A DNA stretch of 64,000 nt from Virgibacillus halodenitrificans JCM 12304 (GTDB lineage: Bacteria > Bacillota > Bacilli > Bacillales > Amphibacillaceae), in the NCBI RefSeq assembly GCF_001310895.1, contig NZ_BAZS01000012.1, forward strand, positions 22,208 to 86,207, written 5' to 3'. Below, one piece after another: positions 18,436 to 27,417 of the stretch. A model generated the notes under the pieces. The model was not told where the DNA came from. It saw nothing but the letters and a program-made list of their open reading frames with translations, and searched no databases. Both the position numbers and the translations under genes were made by a program. Position 1 is the stretch's first letter, and each line of letters begins with the position of its first letter.

Positions 18436-18470
18436 AGAAAAGCTGCCCCATATCAAAGAGGGTAGCTCTT
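18436..18470 (-). terminator. Probable terminator of the amidase gene
   Basis: On the minus strand AGCTACCC (18467-18460) pairs, with one mismatch, with GGGCAGCT (18448-18441), followed by TTTTCTTT. Confidence 0.55.
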
Positions 18471-18477
18471 CTTTTGA

Positions 18478-19587
18478 TTACTCGCTAAAGTAATTTTGTA
18501 AACCTGTAGTAATTGCTTGTCCAACATTATTTTGATAGTCGGCAGTTTTAATATGAGCTAAGTCATTAGGATTGGTGATAAAGCCCAGCTCCATTAAAAT
18601 AGAGGGCGCCCGATTCTCCCTTAATACTTTATAATTTGCTTGTAGACTACCTCTACTAGCCAGTGGAACTGTTGAAGCCATAGCAGATTGCACCTTAGTA
18701 GCTAAGCCGGCATCCTTATCTGAATAGTAGTATGTGCTCGTACCATTAATAGACAACATCGGGAAGGTATTATAATGAAGACTGACAAAAGCATCGGTAT
18801 CATAGCTATTACTAATAGCCACTCGTTTACCGAGTGTAACAAAATAATCTCCCGAACGTGTCATGATAACGTTTGCCCCTGCCGAACGAAGCTGTCCAGC
18901 AACTGCTTCAGCTGTTGGCGAAATGAGATCTTTTTCATAGATCCCACCAAGCCCAATTGCACCTGGATCCTTGCCGCCATGCCCTGGATCAACAACGATT
19001 GTATAACCGTTTAACGTGCCATTCGCTTTTTTTGTATTTTTAACTGAGTTTGTTTGTTTCTTTGATTGCCCGGCAGCATTATTGTTCGTTCCATTATTCG
19101 TTAACCATGAAGCTACCCAACCAGTATTTCCGTTAGTCAATTCTATGTTGTGCCAATCACCTGAAGTTTTTACAATGTTATATGTATTTCCTGAATCTGT
19201 GGAAGCAATTACTGGATGGTTTTCGCCAGGTCCTGAACGAATATTGACATTACTTGCTGTAATGGTCACTTGTTCATTGGATCTATCTGTTTTCGCTTGC
19301 TGACTTTTTCCACTTACTGGAATCAAGTAATGTGCAGCAATCCAGGCTTCTTCACCTGCATAATAGGTTTGAGCCCAACCATGTTTTTTTTGAAAAATTT
19401 CCACCTTGTTACCTTCAACTAGCTGACCAATAACTTTTCCGCTGGAAGAAGGTTCACTTCTAACATTAAGAATGATCTCGCCAATTTCGTAAATTTCCCC
19501 TTGTTCTGCATGACTCGTATTAGGAATGAAAAGAATAGAAAATAGCAATATACAAATACCAACAACTGAAAAATAAATCTTTTTCAC
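18478..19587 (-). CDS. Secreted N-acetylmuramoyl-L-alanine amidase with two SH3b domains
   Basis: A 369-aa exported cell-wall hydrolase. A signal peptide ends at about residue 27 (SHA-EQ). Two bacterial SH3 domains follow (residues 30-95 and 107-165), each with an LNVRSEPS- or NVNIRSGPG-type motif, and then a Thr/Asn/Lys-rich linker. The Amidase_3 domain starts near residue 195: VDPGHGGKDPG (Zn His), the Glu of YEKDL, SLHYNT (Zn His), and the catalytic Glu in LMELGFITN. All key residues are present. It cleaves between MurNAc and L-Ala in peptidoglycan. AAGGAGGG precedes the ATG. The domain order matches LytC/CwlC-type amidases, but I assign no symbol. Confidence 0.92.
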   Translation of the reverse strand: MKKIYFSVVGICILLFSILFIPNTSHAEQGEIYEIGEIILNVRSEPSSSGKVIGQLVEGNKVEIFQKKHGWAQTYYAGEEAWIAAHYLIPVSGKSQQAKTDRSNEQVTITASNVNIRSGPGENHPVIASTDSGNTYNIVKTSGDWHNIELTNGNTGWVASWLTNNGTNNNAAGQSKKQTNSVKNTKKANGTLNGYTIVVDPGHGGKDPGAIGLGGIYEKDLISPTAEAVAGQLRSAGANVIMTRSGDYFVTLGKRVAISNSYDTDAFVSLHYNTFPMLSINGTSTYYYSDKDAGLATKVQSAMASTVPLASRGSLQANYKVLRENRAPSILMELGFITNPNDLAHIKTADYQNNVGQAITTGLQNYFSE

Positions 19588-19780
19588 GTTTTCCCTCCTT
19601 ATAATTAATAAAGTAAGTAAATCATAATACTAAATTGTTACCTATACAAGTACAAAATAAACTATTTTAGAGTAAAACAATTCAGAAGCCCTAGTAAAAT
19701 TCGTCAATATACCTAAATGCATAAAGTTCACGAATAAAGTAAGAATAGTTAGAGAGTGACATTAGAACAAAAATACCATA

Positions 19781-19820
19781 ATAAAAGTACCTGACTGCTC
19801 TACAAATACAGTCAGGTACT
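19781..19820 (-). terminator. Terminator of the flavin reductase gene
   Basis: AGTACCTGACTG (19786-19797) and CAGTCAGGTACT (19809-19820) form a perfect 12-base stem. On the minus strand a TTTT run follows. The rest of the 304-base gap (19588-19891) shows only the amidase upstream region. Confidence 0.85.
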
Positions 19821-19891
19821 AGTGCTAAAAGAATTTCCTTATTATATTTTTATTGTAAGGGAATGACTTACATTTAGTATAAAAATACCAG

Positions 19892-20434
19892 TTATAAGTT
19901 GATTTCTTTTACGAGTACAGCCGCCTCATCCAAAGCTCTTTTGTTATTTTTAATATCGCCGGGTTTACTTGCCTGACCTAGTACATAACCGGCAAACTCC
20001 ATACCAAAAAACTGACAAATATAATTAAATTGCTGAACAAGCGGCAATCCTTTAATAGTAGGGTTATCACCTCCAACCGCAATAAGATAGGCTTTTTTCT
20101 TCTTTAATTCTCCTCGGAAATGCGCGTAATTCGGGTCACGCATAATCTGGGACCAGCGGTCAATAAATGTCTTCATTGGGCCTGATAAACTGTACCAATA
20201 GATAGGCGTGGAAAATACGATTATCTCATGTCTAAGCATTAGATCAATTAATTCTTTATGATCGTCATGAACATTTTTAAACCCTTTCACCTCATGGCGC
20301 TCATCAATAATTTGCTGAATATGGTAATCTTGAAGATGAATATGGGTGGCTTTTTCTTTCGGGACGGCATGGTAGGCAAGATATTCTGCATTACCATTTT
20401 GACGGCTCGAGCCATGAATTACTGCTATCTTCAT
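19892..20434 (-). CDS. NAD(P)H-dependent FMN reductase, YwqN-like
   Basis: A 180-aa flavodoxin-like oxidoreductase of the NADPH-dependent FMN reductase family. The FMN phosphate-binding start is IHGSSRQNGNAEYL, and the FMN-ring loop is STPIYWYSLSGPMKTFIDRW near residue 78. It transfers electrons from NAD(P)H to FMN or quinone-like acceptors in the cytoplasm. AAGGAGG precedes the ATG. It resembles B. subtilis YwqN. The gene stands alone with its own terminator. Confidence 0.85.
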   Translation of the reverse strand: MKIAVIHGSSRQNGNAEYLAYHAVPKEKATHIHLQDYHIQQIIDERHEVKGFKNVHDDHKELIDLMLRHEIIVFSTPIYWYSLSGPMKTFIDRWSQIMRDPNYAHFRGELKKKKAYLIAVGGDNPTIKGLPLVQQFNYICQFFGMEFAGYVLGQASKPGDIKNNKRALDEAAVLVKEINL

Positions 20435-20633
20435 TATGTTAACCTCCTTATGTTCTTAGCCGTTTACTATATGACTGCTTACTACAGACTATGTAAAAGA
20501 ATTGGAAATCATAAGTAAAATTTTTATTTGTTAATGAGTAAGTTCTAATATTTTCATGAAAGCAAAACAACCGAAAAAGTGCTTGGAGCGCTAGAAGGTT
20601 TTACAGACAATAAAAAAGATAGGTGGAAAGAAA

Positions 20634-20819
20634 TTGACTATAAAAGGAAATAGTGTGTTCAAGTTTATTGTTATATTAATCGCTGCAATTGTAATACGAA
20701 CATTACTGGCTGTTTTTAGCGAGGGTGGGTATCACCCGTATACGAACATTGTTGTTATCATTAGTGCCATTATCACCTTTGTGCTTTGGACTGTTTGGGA
20801 GGAAAGTCGAAACAAGTAA
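20634..20819 (+). CDS. Small two-helix membrane protein
   Basis: A 61-aa protein with two hydrophobic stretches (residues 10-28 and 38-54) and a charged C-terminus. The start is TTG 20634 behind AGGTGGAAAG. No family is recognised. Another frame running on to 20916 also looks somewhat protein-like (KTILLFMIGSHAF), so a frameshifted longer gene cannot be excluded. Confidence 0.5.
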   Translation: MTIKGNSVFKFIVILIAAIVIRTLLAVFSEGGYHPYTNIVVIISAIITFVLWTVWEESRNK

Positions 20820-20916
20820 TGAGAGAAGAATCAGTGATCTAATAAAGACTATTTTGCTATTTATGATTGGTTCTCATGCATTCAACGGATTCTTTCTGTT
20901 ACACATTTATTTATAA

Positions 20917-20946
20917 GGCAGAGGCTGAAATTATCCAGCCTCTGCC
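20917..20946. terminator. Stem-loop between the small membrane gene and the ABC exporter
   Basis: GGCAGAGGCTG (20917-20927) pairs perfectly with CAGCCTCTGCC (20936-20946). T-rich sequence is weak on both sides. The stem GGCAGAGGC recurs in the terminator at 28202. Confidence 0.7.
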
Positions 20947-20956
20947 TCTATTATAA

Positions 20957-22201
20957 TTACGCCCGAATCCATTTCCATATTTCCCCGGGAGTTGCATTCT
21001 TTCCATACATTAAAATACCTACTTTAAATATTTTTCCAGCCAACTTCATTGCAAGCCAAACACTAACTATTAATATAGCTAAAGAAATCACAATTTCTAC
21101 CCATGGCCATTCCTCCATAATAGTTAACCGTAACAGTAAAACACCCGGCGATGTAAATGGGATGTAGGTTCCAATTTGAGCCATTAGACCAGTTGGATCA
21201 CTGATTACAGGTCCGATAAAGATAAAAGGAAGGAAAGGAAGCATCATAACCATACCTTGAAAATTTCCAGCTGTAGTGATATCTGCCATTGTAGCTCCAA
21301 TTCCAACAAACAGAGAGGCAAATAGTAAAAAACCAAGGATTGCAATAACTAATAATAGGATAAGCTCTGGTACAAAGATATACTCTATAATTGGTAAATC
21401 TATTTTCCATAAAAGAAAAGGAAAAAGCAAAGTAATTGATACAACTGCTTGAATTAAGCCAAGTACAAAATAACCGATTATTTTCCCTTGCATAAGCTCT
21501 GCTGGTGTAAGAGATGAAAGAATAATCTCAGCAATTTTATCTTTCTTTTCCTGTGAGGCACTTTGAAATATAGCCATACCCGTAAATACGATGGAAAGCA
21601 TAATAAAGCCTGCAAATGCTCCTGGGGCTAGATCTTCTATTGGATTTTCACCTAAGCTGGTTTCTTCTTCTGTAGAAGTAGTATTAATATTTTCTCCTGG
21701 CGATTGCTCGTTAAAGTGGAACCCTTTTGAGATAACAGCAAGCTGTTTTTCGGTTATTCCCAGTTCTTCCATTTGCATTGTCTGTAGAGGAGAAGATAAT
21801 AGTTGCAATTCATTTGAAAAAAAAGGAGGAATTTCCTCACTGAGATAAACAGGAACATTACCTTCTTGCATCGCGCGTTCATCGATAAATATGTATGCCG
21901 TATTCTCACTTAGTTCTGCTTCTGCAGCTACTTCTTTTTCGGTTAGGTCGGTTTGCAATAGATCCCAAGGTAATTTATTCTGATTCACACTTTCTTGAAG
22001 TTCAGGAAATACACCGAGCTGATCATTTACAAACACTCTGGTTGTTTCCTGTTCTGTATCAGCTGGATCATCACCAAAAAGACTACCCAAAAGCATAAAT
22101 CCAATAATAAGGACCGGGGTCAGGAATAACCCGATTAAAAACGTTTTATTCTTCAGGTTTCGCTTTATTTCCCACTTGGCAACCTTCATGGTATTACGCA
22201 T
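20957..22201 (-). CDS. ABC-2 type exporter permease, NatB/YhaP-like
   Basis: A 414-aa membrane protein. It has one N-terminal helix (about residues 22-42), a large extracellular domain to about residue 200, then five or six helices, the classic ABC-2/NatB layout. I chose ATG 22201, which overlaps the stop of the ATPase gene with GGTG upstream; GTG 22210 is an alternative. It forms an exporter with the upstream ATPase. Family members pump out sodium or protect against cell-envelope stress; the substrate here is unknown. Confidence 0.85.
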   Translation of the reverse strand: MRNTMKVAKWEIKRNLKNKTFLIGLFLTPVLIIGFMLLGSLFGDDPADTEQETTRVFVNDQLGVFPELQESVNQNKLPWDLLQTDLTEKEVAAEAELSENTAYIFIDERAMQEGNVPVYLSEEIPPFFSNELQLLSSPLQTMQMEELGITEKQLAVISKGFHFNEQSPGENINTTSTEEETSLGENPIEDLAPGAFAGFIMLSIVFTGMAIFQSASQEKKDKIAEIILSSLTPAELMQGKIIGYFVLGLIQAVVSITLLFPFLLWKIDLPIIEYIFVPELILLLVIAILGFLLFASLFVGIGATMADITTAGNFQGMVMMLPFLPFIFIGPVISDPTGLMAQIGTYIPFTSPGVLLLRLTIMEEWPWVEIVISLAILIVSVWLAMKLAGKIFKVGILMYGKNATPGEIWKWIRA

Positions 22202-23126
22202 ATACTTCACCTGTTTCTTTTAGCATATTTTTATCTGTAGCAATATCTATAAATATTTCATGCAACGAAACACGGTCCATTGTTAATTCATGAACGACTA
22301 ACTCATTCGGCAATTGCTTTAACCATAAAGTCGGTTGAACAGCCTGTTCAAGGTAAAGAACAGATATATCTTCCTGTTGTTCAATTCGTAGTACCTCGGG
22401 TATTGTTTGAAGAATCTCCAAATTATTTATGCCACGAATGGTGCATTTGAAATTTGCATATGTTGTTTTAACCTCTTCCATCGATCCGTAAATAACTTTC
22501 TGTCCCCTGTGAATCATAAACAAACGATTTGCCATTTCTTCTACTAAATTCATTTGATGGGAGGATAGTAATATAGCTGTCCCTTTTTCGGCAAGTTCTT
22601 TTATTTCTTGTTTAAACAATTCCTGGCTCACAGGGTCTAATCCGGAAAATGGCTCATCTAATATAAGAAGTTCCGGTTCGTGTAGAATGGACGCAATAAA
22701 TTGAACCTTCTGCCCCATCCCTTTAGAAAGCTCCTCTACTGATACTTTCTCTTTCCCTTCCAGATCAAATTTCTTTAAGTAATCAAGTGCCCGCTGCTTT
22801 GCTTTTGCTTGTGGATAGTCCTTTAATTCAGCTAAATACAATAATATATCCATCACTTTTACATTTTTGTATAATCCACGTTCTTCCGGTAAATAACCAA
22901 TTTTATGTCTTGGAATATCTTTACCAGTACTGTTCGTAAAGGTAATAGAACCCTCATCTGGATACATTATCCCCATAATGTTTCGAATGGTAGTTGACTT
23001 GCCAGCACCATTTGGTCCAAGTATGGCCATAATTTCCCCTTTGCGAACCTCAAAAGATATATCAGAAATGATCTGTTTGTCTTTAAAAGATTTCCCCAAT
23101 TTGTTTACTGTTAACAATGCTTCCAT
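22194..23126 (-). CDS. ABC exporter ATP-binding protein, NatA/YhaQ-like
   Basis: A 310-aa ATPase with Walker A GPNGAGKST, a divergent signature LSKGMGQK (in place of LSGGQ), Walker B LLILDEP and the switch His in LLSSHQM. The C-terminal extension of about 90 residues after the ATPase core is typical of NatA/YhaQ-type exporters. ATG 23126 has AAGGAGGG 7 bases upstream; a TTG at 23132 is too close to it. It overlaps the permease gene. A GntR-type gene upstream in the same direction may control it. Confidence 0.87.
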   Translation of the reverse strand: MEALLTVNKLGKSFKDKQIISDISFEVRKGEIMAILGPNGAGKSTTIRNIMGIMYPDEGSITFTNSTGKDIPRHKIGYLPEERGLYKNVKVMDILLYLAELKDYPQAKAKQRALDYLKKFDLEGKEKVSVEELSKGMGQKVQFIASILHEPELLILDEPFSGLDPVSQELFKQEIKELAEKGTAILLSSHQMNLVEEMANRLFMIHRGQKVIYGSMEEVKTTYANFKCTIRGINNLEILQTIPEVLRIEQQEDISVLYLEQAVQPTLWLKQLPNELVVHELTMDRVSLHEIFIDIATDKNMLKETGEVYA

Positions 23127-23395
23127 TAACAATCCCTCCTTCGTAGATAGTGTGGTAAATATAAGTGAGTCTGTGAATTTTCCTGTATTTTCAGCTCATG
23201 CATTGGGATAAATTCCCAATAAATTTATTAGCCTTGTTGCAGTTTTTCTTTCCCAAGTGCTCTCACCATATGCCTATGTTTTAATACGTAGAAGTAGTCA
23301 GTTAGTTTCATAATATTAGAATTTTAATAAAATCCCTAACGAACGAGTGGTTACCGTCTTTTTTAGTGTGAGATTTTTATCAACTAATTCATATT

Positions 23396-23800
23396 TCAGC
23401 TTCCATTTTTCTTGTACGAAGAGAGTACTTCAAAAAATATTTCTTGAATCTGCTTTTCGTTGTAATCATAATCAAATGCAATATTGATTGCTTTTTCGAT
23501 TTCATAATATACAGTAGAGATTTTCACCTGTTGCTTCAATTCTGTTTTAATATGGGCGACAAAGGTGCCTTTGCCCTGTATTGTTTTTATAAATCCTTGA
23601 TGTTCTAAATTTTGATAGCTTCTTCGAATAGTGATCATACTTGTTTCCATGTCTTTTGCTAAAGCTCGGATGGAAGGCAAAGGTGTATCTGCTGGTAAAT
23701 GTCCTCCAGCAATTAACGCTTTTAATTGGTTTTCGATTTGATGATAAATAGGTTCTCTTGAGTCTTTGGAAATGGAGATAGGTAATTCCACCTTAAACAC
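23396..23800 (-). CDS. GntR-family regulator, YtrA/YhcF type
   Basis: A 134-aa protein. The N-terminal winged helix-turn-helix (residues 14-82) contains EPIYHQIENQLKALI, LPSIRALAKDMETS and the wing QGKGTFVA. The short all-helical tail of about 45 residues defines the YtrA subgroup, which usually represses adjacent ABC exporter genes. It lies 270 bases upstream of the exporter ATPase, on the same strand. The start ATG has AAGGGGTG upstream. Regulation of the exporter is inferred from neighbourhood and subgroup. Confidence 0.85.
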   Translation of the reverse strand: MFKVELPISISKDSREPIYHQIENQLKALIAGGHLPADTPLPSIRALAKDMETSMITIRRSYQNLEHQGFIKTIQGKGTFVAHIKTELKQQVKISTVYYEIEKAINIAFDYDYNEKQIQEIFFEVLSSYKKNGS

Positions 23801-24073
23801 CCCTTATTTTAAATTGTGATCTACTAATATTAGTGAAAATAGTAAACGTGACAATTAGTTAAAGCTGTTAAAGCGTATAGTTTTCTCTTTACGATAGAGG
23901 GCGCTGCTTTCGGTCTTTCCTAATTCAAATAGTGATATACTGTGTATGTTTATATATACAGTATATATGTTGAGTAAAGAAGTCAATTATTATTCTGTAT
24001 ATATGCTCGTTGTAGAATTCCGCAGGATTATCCGATACCACGTTAACAAAATTGCCATAGTATAGTAAGTATA

Positions 24074-24089
24074 TGTGAAATATTTCACA
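24074..24089. promoter_or_regulatory. Perfect 16-base palindrome TGTGAAATATTTCACA, FNR- or Rex-like operator
   Basis: TGTGAAATATTTCACA fits TGTGA-N6-TCACA (FNR/CRP family in Bacilli) and most of TTGTGAA-N4-TTCACAA (Rex). It lies upstream of TATACA (24097-24102) and TATTAT (24120-24125), 17 bases apart, a likely promoter of the doxX gene. The remaining gap (23801-24199) holds two further inverted repeats: TGTACC/GGTACA (24131-24147) and CAATATATATTG (24151-24162). Confidence 0.6.
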
Positions 24090-24199
24090 ATAATTATATA
24101 CAAAGACTTTAAATAATGTTATTATATAAATGTACCAAGGAGGTACAATACAATATATATTGTGAACTATTGAACATAATAGAAAAGGAGATGAATAAA

Positions 24200-24712
24200 A
24201 TGTTTGTAGATTTTATTAGGAATAATAAGATAGCTGCGGGAATATTGACTTTTCTAAGGGTTTATATTGGTTACCAATGGTTGACAGCCGGATACGGTAA
24301 AATAACTGGGGGAGAATTTGATGCGACTGGTTTCTTGCATGGCGCAGTAGCAAGTGCAAGTGGCGAACACCCGGCAGTTCAAGGCTGGTGGGCCGCATTT
24401 TTAGAAGCTATAGCTATTCCAAATGCTGAATTATTTACTTTTATCGTAATGTGGGGAGAGTTTTTAGTAGGAATTGCACTTATTCTAGGGATCTTTACTA
24501 ATTTCGCAGCATTGATGGGCATAATTATGAACTTTGCATTCTTATTCAGTGGTACAGTTAGCACGAATGCCCAAATGGTTTTAATTACAGTATTTTTGAT
24601 CGTAGCTGGGTATAATGCTGGTAAATATGGTTTAGACAGATGGATTATTCCTTTCTTAAAAGACCATAAACCAATTAATAAAAAACATAAAAAGGAAGCA
24701 GCACTAGTGTAA
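24200..24712 (+). CDS. DoxX family membrane protein
   Basis: A 170-aa protein with four membrane helices (roughly residues 12-30, 70-92, 95-115 and 120-140) and a Lys/His-rich C-terminus. The LRVYIGYQWLTAGYGKI start is typical of the DoxX/DoxD family. Relatives are linked to thiosulfate:quinone oxidoreductase or to redox and oxidant-stress complexes. I chose ATG 24200, 9 bases after AAAAGGAG; ATG 24191 is too close to it. The next gene encodes a superoxide dismutase, but a terminator separates them. Function not certain. Confidence 0.82.
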   Translation: MFVDFIRNNKIAAGILTFLRVYIGYQWLTAGYGKITGGEFDATGFLHGAVASASGEHPAVQGWWAAFLEAIAIPNAELFTFIVMWGEFLVGIALILGIFTNFAALMGIIMNFAFLFSGTVSTNAQMVLITVFLIVAGYNAGKYGLDRWIIPFLKDHKPINKKHKKEAALV

Positions 24713-24760
24713 AGGTGGAACCAATTTAAAAGATGGATAACAATTTATATATGCTTTAGT

Positions 24761-24800
24761 ACAAACCGGACGATGTATTTAAACGTTCGGTTTGTTTGAA
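24761..24800 (+). terminator. Terminator after doxX
   Basis: ACAAACCG-GACG (24761-24772) pairs with CGT-TCGGTTTGT (24784-24795) with one mismatch, followed by TTTG. The rest of the gap to 25058 is AT-rich, with no further feature that I can support. Confidence 0.65.
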
Positions 24801-25058
24801 TTTCCATGTGTTAAGAAACTACATTACACGCATGTGCATTTTCTTTTGATTAATGTGGGTTAAAAATTAACATACTTTATCTAAGTAAATAGGTATATGA
24901 CTACTAATAAAATCAACAATCTAAATAGACAAATTACGCCTCAATTACTACTCATTTATTTATTGTATAAGGAAAAAGAACGAATTAGCTCAAAAAAGGT
25001 TTAATTTTCTTTAAAATAGAGGAAGATACTAGTAACAATCAGGAAGGGAGTTCGTAAA

Positions 25059-25670
25059 ATGAAGCGTTCACTTTTACTAGTATTTTCAGTTTTGTTGATA
25101 ATGGTTCTAGCAGCCTGTGGTGGAAACGAAGAAGAAAAGCCTAATAAAGATAACAACCAAGAGAATGAAGAATCGTCGGAAACGATGGCAGATCAGAATA
25201 AGTCAGACTCAACAGATAAAGAGGATGTACTTGTCTCTTTAAAAAATAAGGATGGAGATGTAGTAGCAACAGCAACGTTGACAGAAGATGAAGAAGGGGT
25301 TCATGTTGCCCTTGAAGGAGAAAAGCTTCCGGCAGGCACGCATGGATTCCATATTCATGAAAAGGGGGCCTGTGAAGCGCCTGATTTTAAATCTGCAGGT
25401 GGGCATTTTAATCCGACAGATGCCAAGCACGGATTTGATGTACCTGAGGGGCCGCATGCAGGAGATATGAAAAATATTGAAGTAGGAGAAGATGGGACCG
25501 TTCAGACAGAACGTTTGGCAGACATGGTTACACTGAAAAAAGGTGAAGCGAACTCTTTATTTAAGGAGGGAGGGACAGCACTTGTTATTCATTCAGGAGC
25601 CGATGATTATAAATCGCAGCCTTCCGGAGATGCAGGTGAACGTATTGCTTGTGGTGTGATAGGTGAATAA
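25059..25670 (+). CDS. sodC: Cu/Zn-type superoxide dismutase lipoprotein
   Basis: A 203-aa lipoprotein: hydrophobic signal, then LAACGG with lipid Cys at residue 20, a Glu/Asn/Asp/Ser-rich linker to about residue 65, and a SodC domain. The metal ligands can all be placed: HIH in GFHIHEKG, GGHFNP, AKHG, the His and Asp in PHAGDM, and the His in VIHSGADD; the CEAPD and IACGV cysteines can form the conserved disulfide. B. subtilis YojM is reported to lack a full copper site, so this one may be more active. It would dismutate superoxide outside the membrane. AGGAAGGGAG precedes the ATG. Confidence 0.9.
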   Translation: MKRSLLLVFSVLLIMVLAACGGNEEEKPNKDNNQENEESSETMADQNKSDSTDKEDVLVSLKNKDGDVVATATLTEDEEGVHVALEGEKLPAGTHGFHIHEKGACEAPDFKSAGGHFNPTDAKHGFDVPEGPHAGDMKNIEVGEDGTVQTERLADMVTLKKGEANSLFKEGGTALVIHSGADDYKSQPSGDAGERIACGVIGE

Positions 25671-25672
25671 AT

Positions 25673-25708
25673 AAACGAAGCCGGCTAACTTGGCCGGCTT
25701 CGTTTATT
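25673..25708. terminator. Bidirectional terminator between sodC and the YfcC-type gene
   Basis: AAACGAAGCCGGC (25673-25685) pairs perfectly with GCCGGCTTCGTTT (25693-25705), with T/A runs on both sides. Confidence 0.92.
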
Positions 25709-25797
25709 GCTGAAAAACTATTCTAGTGGAAAGTGTTCCATGCTAAAGGGACAAAATTAGCCTGCCTTCTTTACTTCAGGCACTTGAGTTTTTTTAA

Positions 25798-27222
25798 TTA
25801 GAAAGGTCCCCAATTTATCAAAACGCCCGTAACTAAGGTAATAACAGCAATAGCAAGCCAAATGAAAAATAATGGCATAATCCATTTCAACCATTTGGTC
25901 CAAGATAAATTAGCGACAGCTAGGCTTGCCATCAAAATCCCTGATGTAGGGAAAATTAAATTTGTTAGACCGTCCCCAAATTGGTATGCTTGTACAGCTA
26001 CTTGTCTTGTCACTCCCACCATATCCGCAAGAGGCGCTAGCATAGGCATCGCAATCATTGCCTGCCCACTACCTGAATTGACAAGGAAGTTTAGAACCCC
26101 ATTGGAGATAAACATACCGATAGCTGCTACTGCAGGCGGGAAATGTTCTAAGGGCACAGCAATTCCATAAACAATTGTATCCAAAATTTGTCCGTTCTCC
26201 AGTACAACAATAACGGATCTGGCAAGTCCAACTACCATTGCACCGTAAACTAACTTTCTCGTTCCAGATAGAAAGGTTTCGGCAAGCTTATTATAGTGCA
26301 TTCCCGCAATAATGCCTGCTCCGATGGCGATAAAAACGAAAAAAGCAGACATATGATTAATCGTCCATTTCAATTGAATAGACCCATAGACAAAGAAAAG
26401 CAAACTTAATCCTACAAATATAAGAAGGAGCTTATGCCTTGTAGTAAACGGAGCATTTAACTCTTGCTCATTACCATCCTCATCATCACCGTAGGCTCCT
26501 GCAAAACTTTTTGATGGATCTTTAAGAAGTTTTTTTGTATAACGCCATGTATACCAGATTAGCGATGCCAGTATTACGAGGAATACGATGATGCGTAGTA
26601 CCATTCCTGAGAATAAAGGAAGACCTGCTATGTCCTGAGCAATTCCGACAGTGTAAGGGTTAATAAAACCAACACTGAAGCCCGCAAAGTTGGCACCGAA
26701 TGTAATTGCTACAGCAACAATAGGATCTAGTTTTAATGTTCTGGCGATAATAACTCCTACCATAACAAAAGCGATAACTGCGTTAGCCACAGCTCCCACA
26801 GCCCCTGTTAATGCAAAAATGGCAGATACGATAGCAATCAGCCAAAATTCGTTGCCGCGTGTAATATGTACTGCCCTATGAATCGCGCCATTTAAAGCCC
26901 CAGAGCGTTCAATTATCTCAAACATTCCCCCTGTGAATAAGACTAAGAAGATGATATCAGCAGACTCAACCATCCCCATCTGGATAGCATAGAAAAAATC
27001 AAAAAAACCCAAAGGAGCAGTATCTGTTCCGTGATATGTATTTGGAATAACTCGTTCCACTCCATCAATTGTTTCTCTCTCAAACAAACCGGATGGCAAA
27101 ACATATGTAGCGAGAAATCCTAGTAATAATACAAAAAATAAGATGACATAGGTATCTGGCATCTGCCATTTATTCTGCTGTTTTACTGAATAATCTTGGT
27201 TTACTTCTTTTTGTGGTTCCAT
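25798..27222 (-). CDS. YfcC/DcuC-family membrane transporter
   Basis: A 474-aa polytopic protein with about 12 hydrophobic segments and a 25-residue cytoplasmic N-terminus. The repeated FANFAGFSVGFINPYTVGIAQ and SNGVLNFLVNSGSGQAMIAMP segments, each in the middle of one half, are hallmarks of the YfcC branch of the C4-dicarboxylate/arginine antiporter superfamily. These re-entrant loops form the substrate site. Possible substrates are a dicarboxylate or a basic amino acid/peptide; sequence does not decide. TAGGAGGG precedes the ATG. Confidence 0.85.
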   Translation of the reverse strand: MEPQKEVNQDYSVKQQNKWQMPDTYVILFFVLLLGFLATYVLPSGLFERETIDGVERVIPNTYHGTDTAPLGFFDFFYAIQMGMVESADIIFLVLFTGGMFEIIERSGALNGAIHRAVHITRGNEFWLIAIVSAIFALTGAVGAVANAVIAFVMVGVIIARTLKLDPIVAVAITFGANFAGFSVGFINPYTVGIAQDIAGLPLFSGMVLRIIVFLVILASLIWYTWRYTKKLLKDPSKSFAGAYGDDEDGNEQELNAPFTTRHKLLLIFVGLSLLFFVYGSIQLKWTINHMSAFFVFIAIGAGIIAGMHYNKLAETFLSGTRKLVYGAMVVGLARSVIVVLENGQILDTIVYGIAVPLEHFPPAVAAIGMFISNGVLNFLVNSGSGQAMIAMPMLAPLADMVGVTRQVAVQAYQFGDGLTNLIFPTSGILMASLAVANLSWTKWLKWIMPLFFIWLAIAVITLVTGVLINWGPF

Positions 27223-27417
27223 AAACCCTCCTATTTTAAAAAGTTTTTACTATTGTACCAGAAAGAATAAGTATATTCACGAAATAGTTAGAAAAATACG
27301 AAATGACTTTCTAAATGGAGGGATGCCTCTAAATGAAATTTCAGTATATGTAGAGCGGAATAAAAGGAAAGGGTGTATAATAATTCCTGAATTCTTATTT
27401 GATCGGAGTGTACCTTC

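Noticed and set aside
20530..20653. Open stretch reading EKVLGALEGFTDNKKDRW in another frame before the 61-aa gene
   Set aside because: No start codon and only about 33 codons. It may be a gene remnant, but nothing identifies it.
23228..23311. A 27-codon minus-strand frame between the GntR gene and the ABC exporter ATPase gene
   Set aside because: Protein-like start but no ribosome binding site; too short to support without conservation data.
24116..24199. Upstream ATG in frame with doxX that would add 28 residues
   Set aside because: It would begin inside the -10 region of the likely promoter and lacks a ribosome binding site; ATG 24200 has AAAAGGAG at good spacing.
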